Notes: generated by a model not told the origin, from the sequence alone. A DNA stretch of 64,000 nucleotides from Tatumella sp. JGM91 (GCF_018257575.1 NZ_JAERJP010000005.1:124001-188000), one strand, 5' to 3'; counted from the first letter of the stretch, positions 1-8,928 are shown. Numbers and translations: made by a program.

Positions 1-555
1 CTGGCTACTGATGGTTTTAATACTACGGTTCAGTTTGCGGGCGATTTCTGTTACTAAAAAACCTTCAGCAAACAAGCGCAGTACTTCACTCTCTTTCGGT
101 GACAGACGTTTGTCTCCGTAGCCACCGGCACTGATTTTTTCCAGTAACCGGGCAACAGATTCCGGAGTGTACTTCTTACCTTTCTGCAGGGCGGCCAGAG
201 CTTTAGGTAAATCGGTGGGAGCACCTTGTTTCAGTACAATGCCTTCGATATCCAGGTCCAGTACCGAACTGAGAATCGCCGGGTTGTTGTTCATCGTCAG
301 CACGATGATCGCCAAATCCGGATAATGACGTTTTATATACTTAATCAGAGTGATCCCATCGCCGTATTTATCACCCGGCATCGACAGGTCGGTGATCAGG
401 ACATTGGCTTCGAGCTTAGATAAGTTATTGATGAGTGTGGTTGAATCTTCGAACTCACCGACGACGTTAATCCAGTCTATCTGTTCCAGAGATTTACGGA
501 TCCCGAATAAAACAATCGGATGATCATCGGCAATAATTACGTTTAAGTTATCCAT
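1..555 (-). CDS. rcsB: Response regulator RcsB (partial, C-terminus cut by window edge)
   Basis: RcsB is the DNA-binding response regulator of the Rcs envelope-stress phosphorelay, receiving phosphate from RcsD. The reverse strand from 555 reads MDNLNVIIADDHPIVLFGIR, nearly identical to E. coli RcsB as I recall it. The receiver phospho-acceptor is visible in LITDLSMPG, and the LuxR-type HTH begins at KESEVLRLFAEGF. About 185 codons are present; the window ends inside the recognition helix (SIKTISSQ), so roughly the last 30 residues are missing. The start lies 14 bp downstream of the rcsD stop, as expected for an rcsD-rcsB operon. Identity is very secure. Confidence 0.97.
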   Translation of the reverse strand, partial: MDNLNVIIADDHPIVLFGIRKSLEQIDWINVVGEFEDSTTLINNLSKLEANVLITDLSMPGDKYGDGITLIKYIKRHYPDLAIIVLTMNNNPAILSSVLDLDIEGIVLKQGAPTDLPKALAALQKGKKYTPESVARLLEKISAGGYGDKRLSPKESEVLRLFAEGFLVTEIARKLNRSIKTISSQ

Positions 556-569
556 TTTTTTTAGCTACC

Positions 570-3212
570 TTACTGCAGCAGTGAGTTCACGTAGTGTTCG
601 ATATCACTGGTGGTATTTTTAATGTTTAAATCATCGCGCTCTTCAATCAAACGCTCCAACTGTTCACAGTATACTTTGCCATCCTGCAGGCCAAGCATCG
701 CGAAAACGCCTTTCAGACGATGAGCAGTCAGGGCAAGCGCAGCATAATCGTTATCAGAAATTTCAAGATATAATTTTTCGACATCATCGGGCACTGTGTC
801 CTTAAATATCTGAAAGTACTCGGGTTCTTTTAGCATATCGCCCGTGTTGCTCTCAGGAGCTTCCTCCGTCTCGTCCTTAGTCAGTTGTTTCTCAATCAGT
901 AATAACAGCGCATCCAGAAATGCCTGGTTCAGATTATAATTCACCCGGTACTGTTGCGCATTAATCGCAGTATAACCCTGCTCTGAGCCGGTGATCAGCA
1001 GTGCCCATCCGCTCAGTCTGGCGGGCACATCAGTCAGCAGAAAATCATAGTCCTGGCCCGGCACCCGGTCGTCAGCTATCAGGCATTTTGCTCCCCAGAA
1101 CTCTAACTGACGACTGACAATTTTATAGATATCATCAACCACCACATCCACCAATACTGTTATTCCATCCAGTATTTTTTCTTCCTGATCGATTCCCTGT
1201 TGCTGAACCGGCAGAGGCATCAACAGACTAAAATGGCTGCCGATACCGGGTTTAGAGATAATATCCAGCTTTCCGTTCAGGGTCTGGCAAAACTGGCGAC
1301 AAAAAAACAAATCCATACTGTTTGATTTTTCATCATTGACCGTACTGACTTCTCCGCTGAACGGAAAATCGGCATTGGCTAATTCTGTCTTATTCAGACC
1401 CTGACCAGTATCTACAATATTTATCAATAGTCGATCAGTATGTTCCGGGCTTGCGCTGATCCTGACAGATATTTTACCCCAATGGGTCGTTCCGAAGGAG
1501 TACCAGAGTAGTGTCAGCAGAATTTCACGTAACAGGTTACGGTCACCGAGACGAATTTCGTCCGCAGGCCGTAAATTACTGACAATGATTTCCAGACCAC
1601 GCTGGTTAATTGATGGCAGTAAAGTGCTCACTATGTCATCAATAAGTTGCTGGAGACAGAAAGGCTGCAGGTCTGCTGACCACTGCCGGTTTTCCAGCCG
1701 GGTCAGCAAAATAATATTGCCGGTCATCCGCACCAGATGTTCGCCTGAATCGATCAGTTGCTGCCAGCCGGGTTCATCCAGCTGGCCATGCAGGGAAGTC
1801 AGACGCTGCAGTAACCGGTGCAGAGGCTGGCGAAAAGCGTTACCGATATTTTCCAGTAACTGATGCCGCATCTGGTGGTTTTGATCGAGAATTTTCTGGG
1901 CGTGCTGTAGTTTTTTATTCACCAGGATCTCCCTGTCCTGGTTACGGATCATAAAGAAGCAGTATTGAGGGGAACACTGACTTTGCTGGTGTCTGACTTC
2001 GTAGACTTCATTGTTAACAGTTACCTGCAACACGCCACGATCACCGTCTGACAGCGTAATAATTTTCTGCAGGTTGAGATGAGGGATCAGCTGAGCGGCC
2101 TTTTCATTACTCACCACTTCCTGGCGGGTATTGAAATCATAAATAAGGAAACCTATCGGCAGACTGTCTACCATTTCTTTATTCATCTGACGCAGTAAAT
2201 CTGTTTCCGGATCAGGTGATTCTTCTGCCGGAGCAGGTACACGGCGCAGCCAGAAACTGCCGGCTACCGAGAGCATCAGTAATAGCAGCGACAGGGATAA
2301 AGTTAAAAAAGATCCCTGCAGAGCCTGATGCAGTAATACCATCACCGGCAGATGATAGGTAATAGTCATCGGTGAAGCATTTAACGGGGCGACCAGATCA
2401 ACGGAGGTGGTCGCCAGATTCAGGCTGTCTGAGTTACGGGTATCATTATTACCGTTAAGGTTCTCTGTATTATGAAAAGTTAACCATTCCGGACGCAAAT
2501 CACCGTTCAGTAAGTCATCCACCGGCAGGTCAAATGCCAGTACCGTGGCCAGGTGGCCCGGCTGGTTAAAGGTGGTTCTTAATGTGAAGTAGTAGTCATT
2601 ACTGTTAGGTAAATGCCGCAGGCCGGAAAAACTTTCGCGCTCATCCAGGGTATTTGCCTGTTGCAGCATTTCTGCCCGGCGTGCGGAAACCAGTCCGGTA
2701 ATGCTTTCACCGTTATAGCGGCTCAGCATATCTTTCAGTGGCAGAGTGGATATCATCGTCAGGCTGTTATCCTGGCCATTCAGGTAATACATTGACCAGG
2801 TATTTTTCTTTAATGCCCAGAAACTGTCCAGGAAATCGGTCGCGCTGCGGGCGCTGGCGAGAGTATTACTGTCATGAGAGCCAAAAATCAGTGCTTCTGT
2901 TTTATGGCGATCTTGCGCCGGGGCGTAGACATCAGCCCGCAAGCGGGTTTCCTGCAGGGTGGCACTATCATCGTCGGTAGCATCATCAGCGGAGGTCTGA
3001 TTACCGTATATTTGCCAGGTGGCAAACCGGTAGTTATCAATGCGCAGTTGTGTTGAGCGTGCAAAATTCTCTACCAGAGTCTGCTGGTGATGCAGTTGGG
3101 TACCCAGGCTGTCATAGATAACGCTGATGATAATAGCAATAACTATCACGTTGAAAAAAATAAGAAATTTAAGTAAATGACCTGACAGCGGCGAATTATT
3201 TTTTCCGGACAT
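570..3212 (-). CDS. rcsD: Phosphotransfer protein RcsD
   Basis: RcsD is the inner-membrane histidine phosphotransfer protein that passes phosphate from RcsC to RcsB. I chose the start MSGKNNSPLSG (3212, about 880 residues) over an upstream ATG at 3254 because it places the first membrane helix (KFLIFFNVIVIAIIISV) close to the N-terminus, as in E. coli RcsD. A second helix (FLTLSLSLLLLMLSVAGSFW) closes the periplasmic domain. A catalytically dead histidine-kinase-like region and an ABL domain follow. The C-terminal HPt domain carries the phospho-His in AHRLKGVFAML. The sequence LQETRLRADVY...KTEALIFGSHDS matches the family. rcsB follows directly; rcsC is outside the window. Confidence 0.95.
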   Translation of the reverse strand: MSGKNNSPLSGHLLKFLIFFNVIVIAIIISVIYDSLGTQLHHQQTLVENFARSTQLRIDNYRFATWQIYGNQTSADDATDDDSATLQETRLRADVYAPAQDRHKTEALIFGSHDSNTLASARSATDFLDSFWALKKNTWSMYYLNGQDNSLTMISTLPLKDMLSRYNGESITGLVSARRAEMLQQANTLDERESFSGLRHLPNSNDYYFTLRTTFNQPGHLATVLAFDLPVDDLLNGDLRPEWLTFHNTENLNGNNDTRNSDSLNLATTSVDLVAPLNASPMTITYHLPVMVLLHQALQGSFLTLSLSLLLLMLSVAGSFWLRRVPAPAEESPDPETDLLRQMNKEMVDSLPIGFLIYDFNTRQEVVSNEKAAQLIPHLNLQKIITLSDGDRGVLQVTVNNEVYEVRHQQSQCSPQYCFFMIRNQDREILVNKKLQHAQKILDQNHQMRHQLLENIGNAFRQPLHRLLQRLTSLHGQLDEPGWQQLIDSGEHLVRMTGNIILLTRLENRQWSADLQPFCLQQLIDDIVSTLLPSINQRGLEIIVSNLRPADEIRLGDRNLLREILLTLLWYSFGTTHWGKISVRISASPEHTDRLLINIVDTGQGLNKTELANADFPFSGEVSTVNDEKSNSMDLFFCRQFCQTLNGKLDIISKPGIGSHFSLLMPLPVQQQGIDQEEKILDGITVLVDVVVDDIYKIVSRQLEFWGAKCLIADDRVPGQDYDFLLTDVPARLSGWALLITGSEQGYTAINAQQYRVNYNLNQAFLDALLLLIEKQLTKDETEEAPESNTGDMLKEPEYFQIFKDTVPDDVEKLYLEISDNDYAALALTAHRLKGVFAMLGLQDGKVYCEQLERLIEERDDLNIKNTTSDIEHYVNSLLQ

Positions 3213-3726
3213 AAAAGTTTCTGAACCTGAGGTAATGTGGAATCGCTCCCACAAAAGATGGACTGTGACGATGGATATCAGCGAAGTACCGCACAGGGTA
3301 ACCTGTTTTGCCGGGCTGATACCAGGCCACTGACTTATCCAGGTCCGTAATGGCAGACGCTATTGTGCGCTAAAAATATCCTCAATAGGTGAGGAAGTAA
3401 AGCTGCGTCCCGAAATAACTTACCGCTGATACGGGCACCGGCAATCGGCTCCTGACAAGCGCCAGCACGGATAACATCTTATAACTATCAGTACTGAACA
3501 TCCTGAAGTCAGCTGCCGGTTATCAGGACGCTGATAAATTCTGTCGGCAGAAGCCGTGAGGCTGAAAAACCATCGTTAATCATGAGTAATATTAATCATT
3601 ATTTAATTTCGTTAAGTGATATTTATCGCGCAGGATAATTATTAAAAGATATTAATTATTTGACCGGCACAAAATAAGATGTCAGTCAGGGCAGGGGGGG
3701 AGTAATTATCAGACTGTTTTTTGGGC
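3213..3726. other. Upstream region of rcsD; no gene seen
   Basis: About 500 bases lie between the rcsD start and the 3' end of micF. I see no coding frame with a ribosome binding site and family resemblance. The part from 3580 to 3680 is AT-rich and probably holds the rcsD promoter, but I cannot assign elements with confidence. Confidence 0.4.
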
Positions 3727-3817
3727 AAAAAAAACCGGACGCGAAGTCCGGCAGGGAATGTTAAGACAATAATCATTCGGGGTGAATGAAGGTAATAATA
3801 AAATAAATGATGATAGC
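3727..3817 (-). ncRNA. micF: MicF antisense sRNA
   Basis: The reverse strand from 3817 begins GCTATCATCATTTATTTTAT, matching the conserved 5' pairing region of E. coli MicF (GCTATCATCATTAACTTTAT) as I recall it, followed by TTATTACC and TTCATTCA. It ends in a strong intrinsic terminator: CCGGAC, a short GAAG-type loop, GTCCGG and eight T (3727-3750). The length of about 91 nt and the position between rcsD and a divergent ompC are exactly those of E. coli micF. MicF is an Hfq-dependent sRNA that blocks ompF translation and is activated by OmpR, SoxS and others. No ompF is in the window, so its target here is unknown. Confidence 0.93.
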
Positions 3818-3824
3818 AATTGAC

Positions 3825-3830
3825 ATTATA
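3825..3830 (-). promoter_or_regulatory. micF -10 box
   Basis: On the reverse strand a perfect TATAAT ends 7 bases before the inferred MicF 5' end at 3817. This spacing supports both the promoter and the RNA start. Confidence 0.75.
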
Positions 3831-4009
3831 TTCCCGTCACCCCGTTTTTATTTATCATTCAGTGCGGTTATTTTTAACATCAAAGCATTTACAAGAACAT
3901 TTAACTCTTTGACAATTAGTGCCTAATTCTTTACCGGAATAATTTTTTTGTTGATTTAACCTTTAGTGCTCATTAATAGTGGTGCCTGGTTTGAAAAAGT
4001 TCCGCAAGG

Positions 4010-4090
4010 TTTACATTCTGAAATTATTTAGAAATAAATTGAAGCATTTTCGTCTGTTTAGTATCATTTTGCGGATAGATTATTTCTTAT
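4010..4090 (+). promoter_or_regulatory. OmpR sites and promoter of ompC
   Basis: TTTACATTCTGAAATTATTT (4010-4029) closely matches the E. coli C1 OmpR box (TTTACATTTTGAAACATCTA). It is followed in phase by C2-like (4030-4050) and C3-like (4051-4070, containing GTTTAGTATCATTTT) boxes. GGATAGATTATT after C3 corresponds to the E. coli ompC -10 region. EnvZ/OmpR control of ompC, and probably of the divergent micF, is therefore expected. Functional binding is inference. Confidence 0.8.
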
Positions 4091-4187
4091 CCTGAATTAA
4101 CATGACTTAAGAAAACACTTGCTTTACTTTTATATAATTTTCCTGAGTCAGTCTCTGACGTTACGGGTCCCACTCGAGGGTAATAAC

Positions 4188-5315
4188 ATGAAACTTCGCG
4201 TTCTTTCACTATTGGTACCGGCACTGCTCATGGCTGCAGGATCAGCCAGTGCAGCCGAAATTTATAATAAAGACGGTAACAAGTTAGACTTGTCTGGCAA
4301 AGTTGACGGCTTACACTACTTCTCAAAGGATAATGGCTCAGACGGTGATCAGTCATATATGCGTTTTGGTTTTAAAGGCGAAACGCAAATTTCAGATCAA
4401 CTGACAGGATATGGCGCATGGGAATATCAGGTCGCCGTGAATAATGCTGAGTCCCAGGGCAGTGCTGACAACTATACCCGTTATGGTTTTGCCGGGCTGA
4501 AATTTGATAATGACGGTTCACTGGATTATGGCCGTAATTACGGTGTTGTGTATGATATTGCCAGCTGGACGGATGTACTGCCGGAATTTGGCGGCGATAC
4601 CTACGGTTCGGATAACTTTATGTTCCAGCGTTCCAGCGGATTGCTGACTTACCGTAATTCAGACTTCTGGGGACTGATTAACGGCCTGAAGATTGCAGTG
4701 CAGTACCAGGGAAAAAATGGCAGTTCCAGTGAAACCGCCAATGGCCGTGATGTCTTAGGTCAGAACGGTGATGGCTGGGGTATGAGTGCCAGCTATGATC
4801 TTAGTCCGGACTTATCTCTGGGTGCGGCGATGTTCTCTTCCAATCGGACCACGGAACAGAATAACTATATCAGCGCTGATAAAAATCACATTCTGGGTAA
4901 AGGTAATAAAGCACAAGCCTATACAGGCGGTGTGAAATTCGACAACGGCGATGTTTATCTGGCGGCTATGTATACCCGTTCTTATAATGCGACCCGGTTT
5001 GGTAACAGCAGCGATTCAACCGCTTACGGTTATGCGGATAAAGCCGATAATCTGGAATTAGTTGCCCAGTACCAGTTTGACTTCGGTTTACGTCCGTCTC
5101 TGGCATTTATTTCTTCACGGGGTACCAGTGTGGAAAAATACGGTGCACAGAACCTGAAACGTTATGTGGATGTCGGCGCCACATATTACTTCAACAAAAA
5201 TATGTCTACCTATGTTGACTATCAGATCAACCTGCTGAAAAACAACCAGTTCACTGAAGCGGCCAATATTAATACTGATAATATTGTTGCACTTGGTCTG
5301 GTATATCAGTTCTGA
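4188..5315 (+). CDS. ompC: OmpC-type general porin
   Basis: This is a trimeric 16-strand outer-membrane porin of 375 residues. The start at 4188 follows GAGGGTAATAAC, the same leader ending as E. coli ompC; the in-frame start at 4119 lies inside the promoter leader and is rejected. A signal peptide ([22 protein letters not shown]) precedes the mature start [23 protein letters not shown], the typical enteric porin N-terminus. The constriction-loop region contains the [18 protein letters not shown] sequence, and the protein ends in the barrel signature LVYQF. Position next to micF/rcsD and apbE identifies it as the OmpC orthologue rather than OmpF or OmpN. Confidence 0.95.
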   Translation: MKLRVLSLLVPALLMAAGSASAAEIYNKDGNKLDLSGKVDGLHYFSKDNGSDGDQSYMRFGFKGETQISDQLTGYGAWEYQVAVNNAESQGSADNYTRYGFAGLKFDNDGSLDYGRNYGVVYDIASWTDVLPEFGGDTYGSDNFMFQRSSGLLTYRNSDFWGLINGLKIAVQYQGKNGSSSETANGRDVLGQNGDGWGMSASYDLSPDLSLGAAMFSSNRTTEQNNYISADKNHILGKGNKAQAYTGGVKFDNGDVYLAAMYTRSYNATRFGNSSDSTAYGYADKADNLELVAQYQFDFGLRPSLAFISSRGTSVEKYGAQNLKRYVDVGATYYFNKNMSTYVDYQINLLKNNQFTEAANINTDNIVALGLVYQF

Positions 5316-5318
5316 TAA

Positions 5319-5352
5319 AAAACAGGCAGCGAATGTTATGTGCTGCCTGTTT
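5319..5352 (+). terminator. Terminator of ompC
   Basis: AAACAGGCAGC pairs with GCTGCCTGTTT around a 10-base loop, starting a few bases after the ompC stop. This is a strong hairpin with a short T tail. Confidence 0.8.
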
Positions 5353-5374
5353 CCTGTCGGGGTAGCCTGAATCC

Positions 5375-5533
5375 TCAGTACCTGTTGTCACTTTTCCCGC
5401 CACGGTTTAATGGGCGGGATAAGTGGCGATGGGTTCCTTCCAGAGCCGAGCCTGCCTGGGTAAAAACCGCGGACAATAACCATTGTGCCCATAACTGCTT
5501 TAGCTGCTGACCGATCGCCGAAAATTTCTTCAT
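5375..5533 (-). CDS. Candidate small protein, 52 residues, unknown
   Basis: The reverse strand between ompC and apbE contains an ATG at 5533 preceded by GAGG with 7-9 bases of spacing. It opens a 52-codon frame starting MKKFSAIGQQLKQLWAQWLL and ending GGKSDNRY. The first half looks like an amphipathic or weakly hydrophobic helix (LKQLWAQWLLSAVF) after a positive N-terminus; the second half is basic and polar. I do not recognise a family. The good ribosome binding site and the otherwise empty intergenic space favour a real gene; the short length means it could be chance. It is convergent with ompC. Confidence 0.4.
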   Translation of the reverse strand: MKKFSAIGQQLKQLWAQWLLSAVFTQAGSALEGTHRHLSRPLNRGGKSDNRY

Positions 5534-5727
5534 CTGCAGTACCTCATTATTACTTCACCGGTTATTCACTCTATTGACAGCAAAATTTATGCCAGCAGAT
5601 AGCACGGATATTCACGGGGCCCGGCAGTCATTTTGTTAGTATAGCGCCTCATTTTGGTGCGTCTTTGCCCTGTGGTGGCTGGTGAACTTCCGGCTGAACC
5701 TGGCTTATAATTCCGGAAATAAATTTG

Positions 5728-6771
5728 ATGAGAGTTCTTTGCTGCGGCACCGTACTACTGAGTATGGTACTCGCCCTGAGTGGTTGTGATAATGCAACGT
5801 CTTCCTCCGGTCAGAATCTGGTGATGGAAGGTAAAACCATGGGTACGGTCTGGCGTGTGACTGTCGCTGATGTACCTGCCTCACGCCGCAGTCAGTTACA
5901 GCAGGTTATTCAGCAACAGCTGGATAATGATGATCAGGAACTTTCAACCTGGAAAACTGACTCGGCACTGTCGCGTTTTAACCAATACACCGGCACCCGG
6001 CCCTGGCCGGTCAGCGAAGCGATGGCCGATATTGTTACCATGGCATTGCGTATCGGTGCCAAAACCGGCGGAGCAATGGATATTACGGTCGGGCCGCTGG
6101 TCAATTTATGGGGATTTGGTCCGGAAAAAATGCCGGCACATACTCCTGCACAACAACAGATTGATCAGGCCAAAGCCCGGACGGGACTCAGACATCTCAA
6201 AGTCATTCAGACGGCGGATGGCCAGGCGTTACAAAAAGATCTTCCTGATTTATATGTTGATTTGTCAACCATGGGCGAAGGATATGCCACCGATCATCTT
6301 GCCCGTTTAATGGAATCTCAGGGAATTACTAACTACCTTGTTTCTGTCGGGGGGGCGTTGCTCTCGCGGGGGCATACGGCAGAAGGTAAACCCTGGCGAG
6401 TAGCCATTCAGAAGCCAACGGATCTGGAAAATGAAGCACAGGCAGTAGTGGATTTACAGGGGCATGGTATCAGTACTTCGGGTGATTACCGTAACTATTA
6501 TGAGCTGGATGGTCAGCGTATCTCTCATATTATCGATCCTGCTACCGGCCGCCCGATTGAGCATAAACTGGCATCAGCAACTGTGATAGCCACCACTGCC
6601 GGAGAAGCTGATGGCTGGGATACAGGACTGATGGTTCTGGGGACGGAAAAAGCAAAAGCACTGGCCCTGAAACAGCATCTGGCTGTTTTTCTTATTACCC
6701 GTAACGGAGATAAATTTGAAAGCTGGGCCTCACCGTTGTTTAAATCATTTTTGCTTACTGAAGCAAAGTAA
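5728..6771 (+). CDS. apbE: FAD:protein FMN transferase ApbE (lipoprotein)
   Basis: ApbE covalently attaches FMN to threonines of periplasmic and membrane flavoproteins such as Rnf/Nqr subunits. The protein has 347 residues. It starts with a lipoprotein signal (MRVLCCGTVLLSMVLALSGC; lipobox LSGC), then the family motifs MGTVWRVTV, LSTWKTDSALSRFN, MDITVGPLVNLWGFGP, STMGEGYATD and SHIIDPATGRPI. I prefer ATG 5728 over the TTG immediately before it. In E. coli apbE also follows ompC. alkB begins 23 bp downstream on the same strand, suggesting co-transcription. Confidence 0.94.
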   Translation: MRVLCCGTVLLSMVLALSGCDNATSSSGQNLVMEGKTMGTVWRVTVADVPASRRSQLQQVIQQQLDNDDQELSTWKTDSALSRFNQYTGTRPWPVSEAMADIVTMALRIGAKTGGAMDITVGPLVNLWGFGPEKMPAHTPAQQQIDQAKARTGLRHLKVIQTADGQALQKDLPDLYVDLSTMGEGYATDHLARLMESQGITNYLVSVGGALLSRGHTAEGKPWRVAIQKPTDLENEAQAVVDLQGHGISTSGDYRNYYELDGQRISHIIDPATGRPIEHKLASATVIATTAGEADGWDTGLMVLGTEKAKALALKQHLAVFLITRNGDKFESWASPLFKSFLLTEAK

Positions 6772-6794
6772 CCTCTGCGGAGTAATAATAAACC

Positions 6795-7406
6795 ATGCTG
6801 GATCTTTTTGAGGGCGCCCCCCCGTGGCAGGAGGCACTGGCAGAAGACGCTGTCATCCTGCGGCGTTATGCCAGGCATGATGATCACTGGCTGTTCGACC
6901 AGATTATGGCGATTGCCAGCCAGCGTCCCTTTCAGCACCGGATTACCCCCGGCGGTTTTCGGATGTCGGTGGCGATGACCCATTGTGGCCTGTATGGCCG
7001 GCCCGCAGACGCTCATCCGATTAATGGCGGGTTGCTGATGCCTGATAACTTAAGAAAATACGCTATTACTACCGCCCTGAGTGCCGGTTTCACCGGCTTT
7101 CGGCCAGACTCCTGTCTGATGAACCGTTATGCTGTCGACAGCAAGTTATCGTTACATCAGGATAAAGACGAAAAGGATCTGCGTCAGCCGATTGTCTCTG
7201 TATCTCTCGGGCTGGCTGCGGTATTTCAATTCGGAGGCTTTGAACGCGGCGATCCGGTGACTAAAGTTATGCTGGAACACGGGGATGTCGTGGTCTGGGG
7301 GGGACGTTCCCGGCTGCGTTTTCACGGGATTTTACCCCTGAAACCAGGCTCACATCCCCTGACCGGAAAATACCGTTATAATATGACGTTTCGTTGTGCC
7401 GGGTAA
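6795..7406 (+). CDS. alkB: Alpha-ketoglutarate-dependent DNA dealkylase AlkB, shortened lid
   Basis: AlkB oxidatively removes methyl groups from 1-methyladenine and 3-methylcytosine. The 203-residue protein begins MLDLFEGAPPWQE like E. coli AlkB (216 residues). Iron ligands are visible as H121 and D123 (LHQDKDE) and H177 (RFHG), and the 2-oxoglutarate arginines as R194 and R200 (YRYNMTFR). Compared with the E. coli protein from memory, about 10 residues are missing after position 68, and the nucleotide-recognition lid lacks the equivalents of Trp69 and Tyr76. In E. coli alkB is co-transcribed with ada; here no ada is present and the gene follows apbE. It converges on the next gene with a 7-bp gap. 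Confidence 0.93.
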   Translation: MLDLFEGAPPWQEALAEDAVILRRYARHDDHWLFDQIMAIASQRPFQHRITPGGFRMSVAMTHCGLYGRPADAHPINGGLLMPDNLRKYAITTALSAGFTGFRPDSCLMNRYAVDSKLSLHQDKDEKDLRQPIVSVSLGLAAVFQFGGFERGDPVTKVMLEHGDVVVWGGRSRLRFHGILPLKPGSHPLTGKYRYNMTFRCAG

Positions 7407-7413
7407 TGGTGTA

Positions 7414-8145
7414 TCAGTGACTGATCCAGCTGAATACGCGTTGCCGGGTAATAGCATAGCTGACAGTAAAACAGCGGCCCTGGGGATAGTCCTGTGACAG
7501 AGTCTGTTTCAGCTGTAAACAGGCCGTCGAGTTCATTTCATCAATAGTCAGTAATCTTACCTGCAGGAAGTCGATATACTGACGGACTTCCGGCCATAAT
7601 GCCTTATACAGACTCTCTTTCAGAGAAAATAGCAGGGTTACTGCCTGCTCCGGGGGTAACTGTACTGAAGCCAGCAGCTTCCCTTCTTCTTTATCCATCA
7701 GGATATCCCTGATCTGGCTGGTCGTATGGCGGTTCATCCACTGTTCCGTATCGTTTCCTGCCAGACGCTTTTGCGGGTCTGCCAGCAAAAATACCATTCC
7801 GCTGGTATGTGACAAGGATGCCGTCAGGGCCGGGGGCCAGCGGGGCGAACGATCAGGATTGTTGGTCAGTATAAAATTTTTAATACCGTAGCTGGCGGCA
7901 ATTGATCTGACCAGCCAGCGGCTGGCCAGGTATTCTGCCTGGCGTTTACGGGCAGCCCCGCTGATGGCCATCGGGCAGGGAATATTATAGTGCTGGTACA
8001 GATGCGGACTGAAGGTTGCGCTATCAAAGGCAGCACAGGCCAGAACCGGAGATGACGCAGAAAAAGCCGCGCGACAGATAAACTGTCCGTCAGGCAGGAC
8101 TAAATTTTCGGTAACGGCAGAAGGGAACTCAGCAGACATCAGCAT
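7414..8145 (-). CDS. EntD/Sfp-type 4'-phosphopantetheinyl transferase
   Basis: This 243-residue enzyme should transfer the phosphopantetheine arm from CoA to a carrier protein. Family motifs are visible: the N-terminal ISGAARKRQAEYLASR segment, PRWPPALTASLSHT, a Mg-binding GxDxE form (GNDTE) and the signature FSLKESLYKA. These favour the EntD branch. No siderophore, NRPS or PKS genes occur in the window, so its carrier-protein partner must be elsewhere. An alternative ATG lies two codons downstream (8139), and neither start has a strong ribosome binding site. It follows a GNAT gene by 63 bp on the same strand, with a possible weak terminator between them. Confidence 0.85.
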   Translation of the reverse strand: MLMSAEFPSAVTENLVLPDGQFICRAAFSASSPVLACAAFDSATFSPHLYQHYNIPCPMAISGAARKRQAEYLASRWLVRSIAASYGIKNFILTNNPDRSPRWPPALTASLSHTSGMVFLLADPQKRLAGNDTEQWMNRHTTSQIRDILMDKEEGKLLASVQLPPEQAVTLLFSLKESLYKALWPEVRQYIDFLQVRLLTIDEMNSTACLQLKQTLSQDYPQGRCFTVSYAITRQRVFSWISH

Positions 8146-8173
8146 AGTTATCCGGCTTAACCGGCTCCGGGAA

Positions 8174-8201
8174 TAAAATCAGGCCGGCGGATTCAGCCGG
8201 C
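8174..8201 (-). terminator. Possible weak terminator or attenuator between GNAT and PPTase genes
   Basis: On the reverse strand GCCGGC, a 7-base loop and GCCGGC (8183-8201) are followed by CTGATTTTATT. The stem is strong but the T tract is interrupted. Confidence 0.4.
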
Positions 8202-8208
8202 AGCAGAA

Positions 8209-8928
8209 TTATAGCGTGCCGGAGCGAAAATAACGTAGCGGATAACGCTGTTGCCCCGCAGAGTCGAAATTGTCTGCACTCAGCCATTGTGTAAATGCTG
8301 ATCGCAATCCGGGCCATTCCTCGTCGGTTACGGAAAACCATGCAGTATCGCGGTTGCGTCCTTTATACACCATCGCCTGACGGAATATACCTTCAAAACG
8401 GAATCCCAGCCTGAGTGCTGCATTGCGTGAAGGTGTATTCAGGCTGTCGCATTTCCATTCATAACGACGATAACCCAGAGTGTCAAATGCGTAGCGCATC
8501 AGTAAATACTGTGCTTCTGTAGAAAGCGGAGTACGTTGCAGTTGTGGTGAAAACATAACATGTCCGGCTTCTGCCACGCCATTAGCCGTATCGATTCTCA
8601 TCAGTGACAAGCTGCCTGTGGCTTTACCGGTAGCGTTATCAATAACAGCAAAATGGAATGGATCGCGGCTGTTAGCAGCGGCGCGAATATATTCATGAAA
8701 GTGCTGCCGCGAGGTAAAGGGGCCTGAAAACATATATGTCCATAAAGATTCACCGCCTGTTTCACACTGTAGTGCCTGACAGAGATCCTGTTCATGGCGC
8801 TGGCTGTCTAACGGCTGTAACTGGCAATAGTGGCCCGTCAGTGTTACTGCTTCAGGGAGCTTTGCGGGTTGCCAGGTATCCACCGGCAGGCCGATGGGTT
8901 GTCCGAACTTATTGATTCTGTCAGTCAT
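8209..8928 (-). CDS. GNAT family N-acetyltransferase (RimJ/RimL type)
   Basis: This 239-residue protein is a predicted acetyl-CoA-dependent N-acetyltransferase of the RimJ/RimL-like (Acetyltransf_3) group. It begins MTDRINKFGQPIGLPVDTW at 8928, behind AGGAAAAG; the frame is open further upstream but lacks family sequence there. Recognisable segments are GKATGSLSLMRID, the beta-strand EAGHVMFSPQLQRTPLSTEAQYLL and the C-terminal acetyl-CoA-binding part NTPSRNAALRLGFRFEGIFRQ. The substrate is unknown. It is transcribed toward the PPTase gene and divergently from the LysR gene at 9118, which may regulate it. Confidence 0.85.
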   Translation of the reverse strand: MTDRINKFGQPIGLPVDTWQPAKLPEAVTLTGHYCQLQPLDSQRHEQDLCQALQCETGGESLWTYMFSGPFTSRQHFHEYIRAAANSRDPFHFAVIDNATGKATGSLSLMRIDTANGVAEAGHVMFSPQLQRTPLSTEAQYLLMRYAFDTLGYRRYEWKCDSLNTPSRNAALRLGFRFEGIFRQAMVYKGRNRDTAWFSVTDEEWPGLRSAFTQWLSADNFDSAGQQRYPLRYFRSGTL

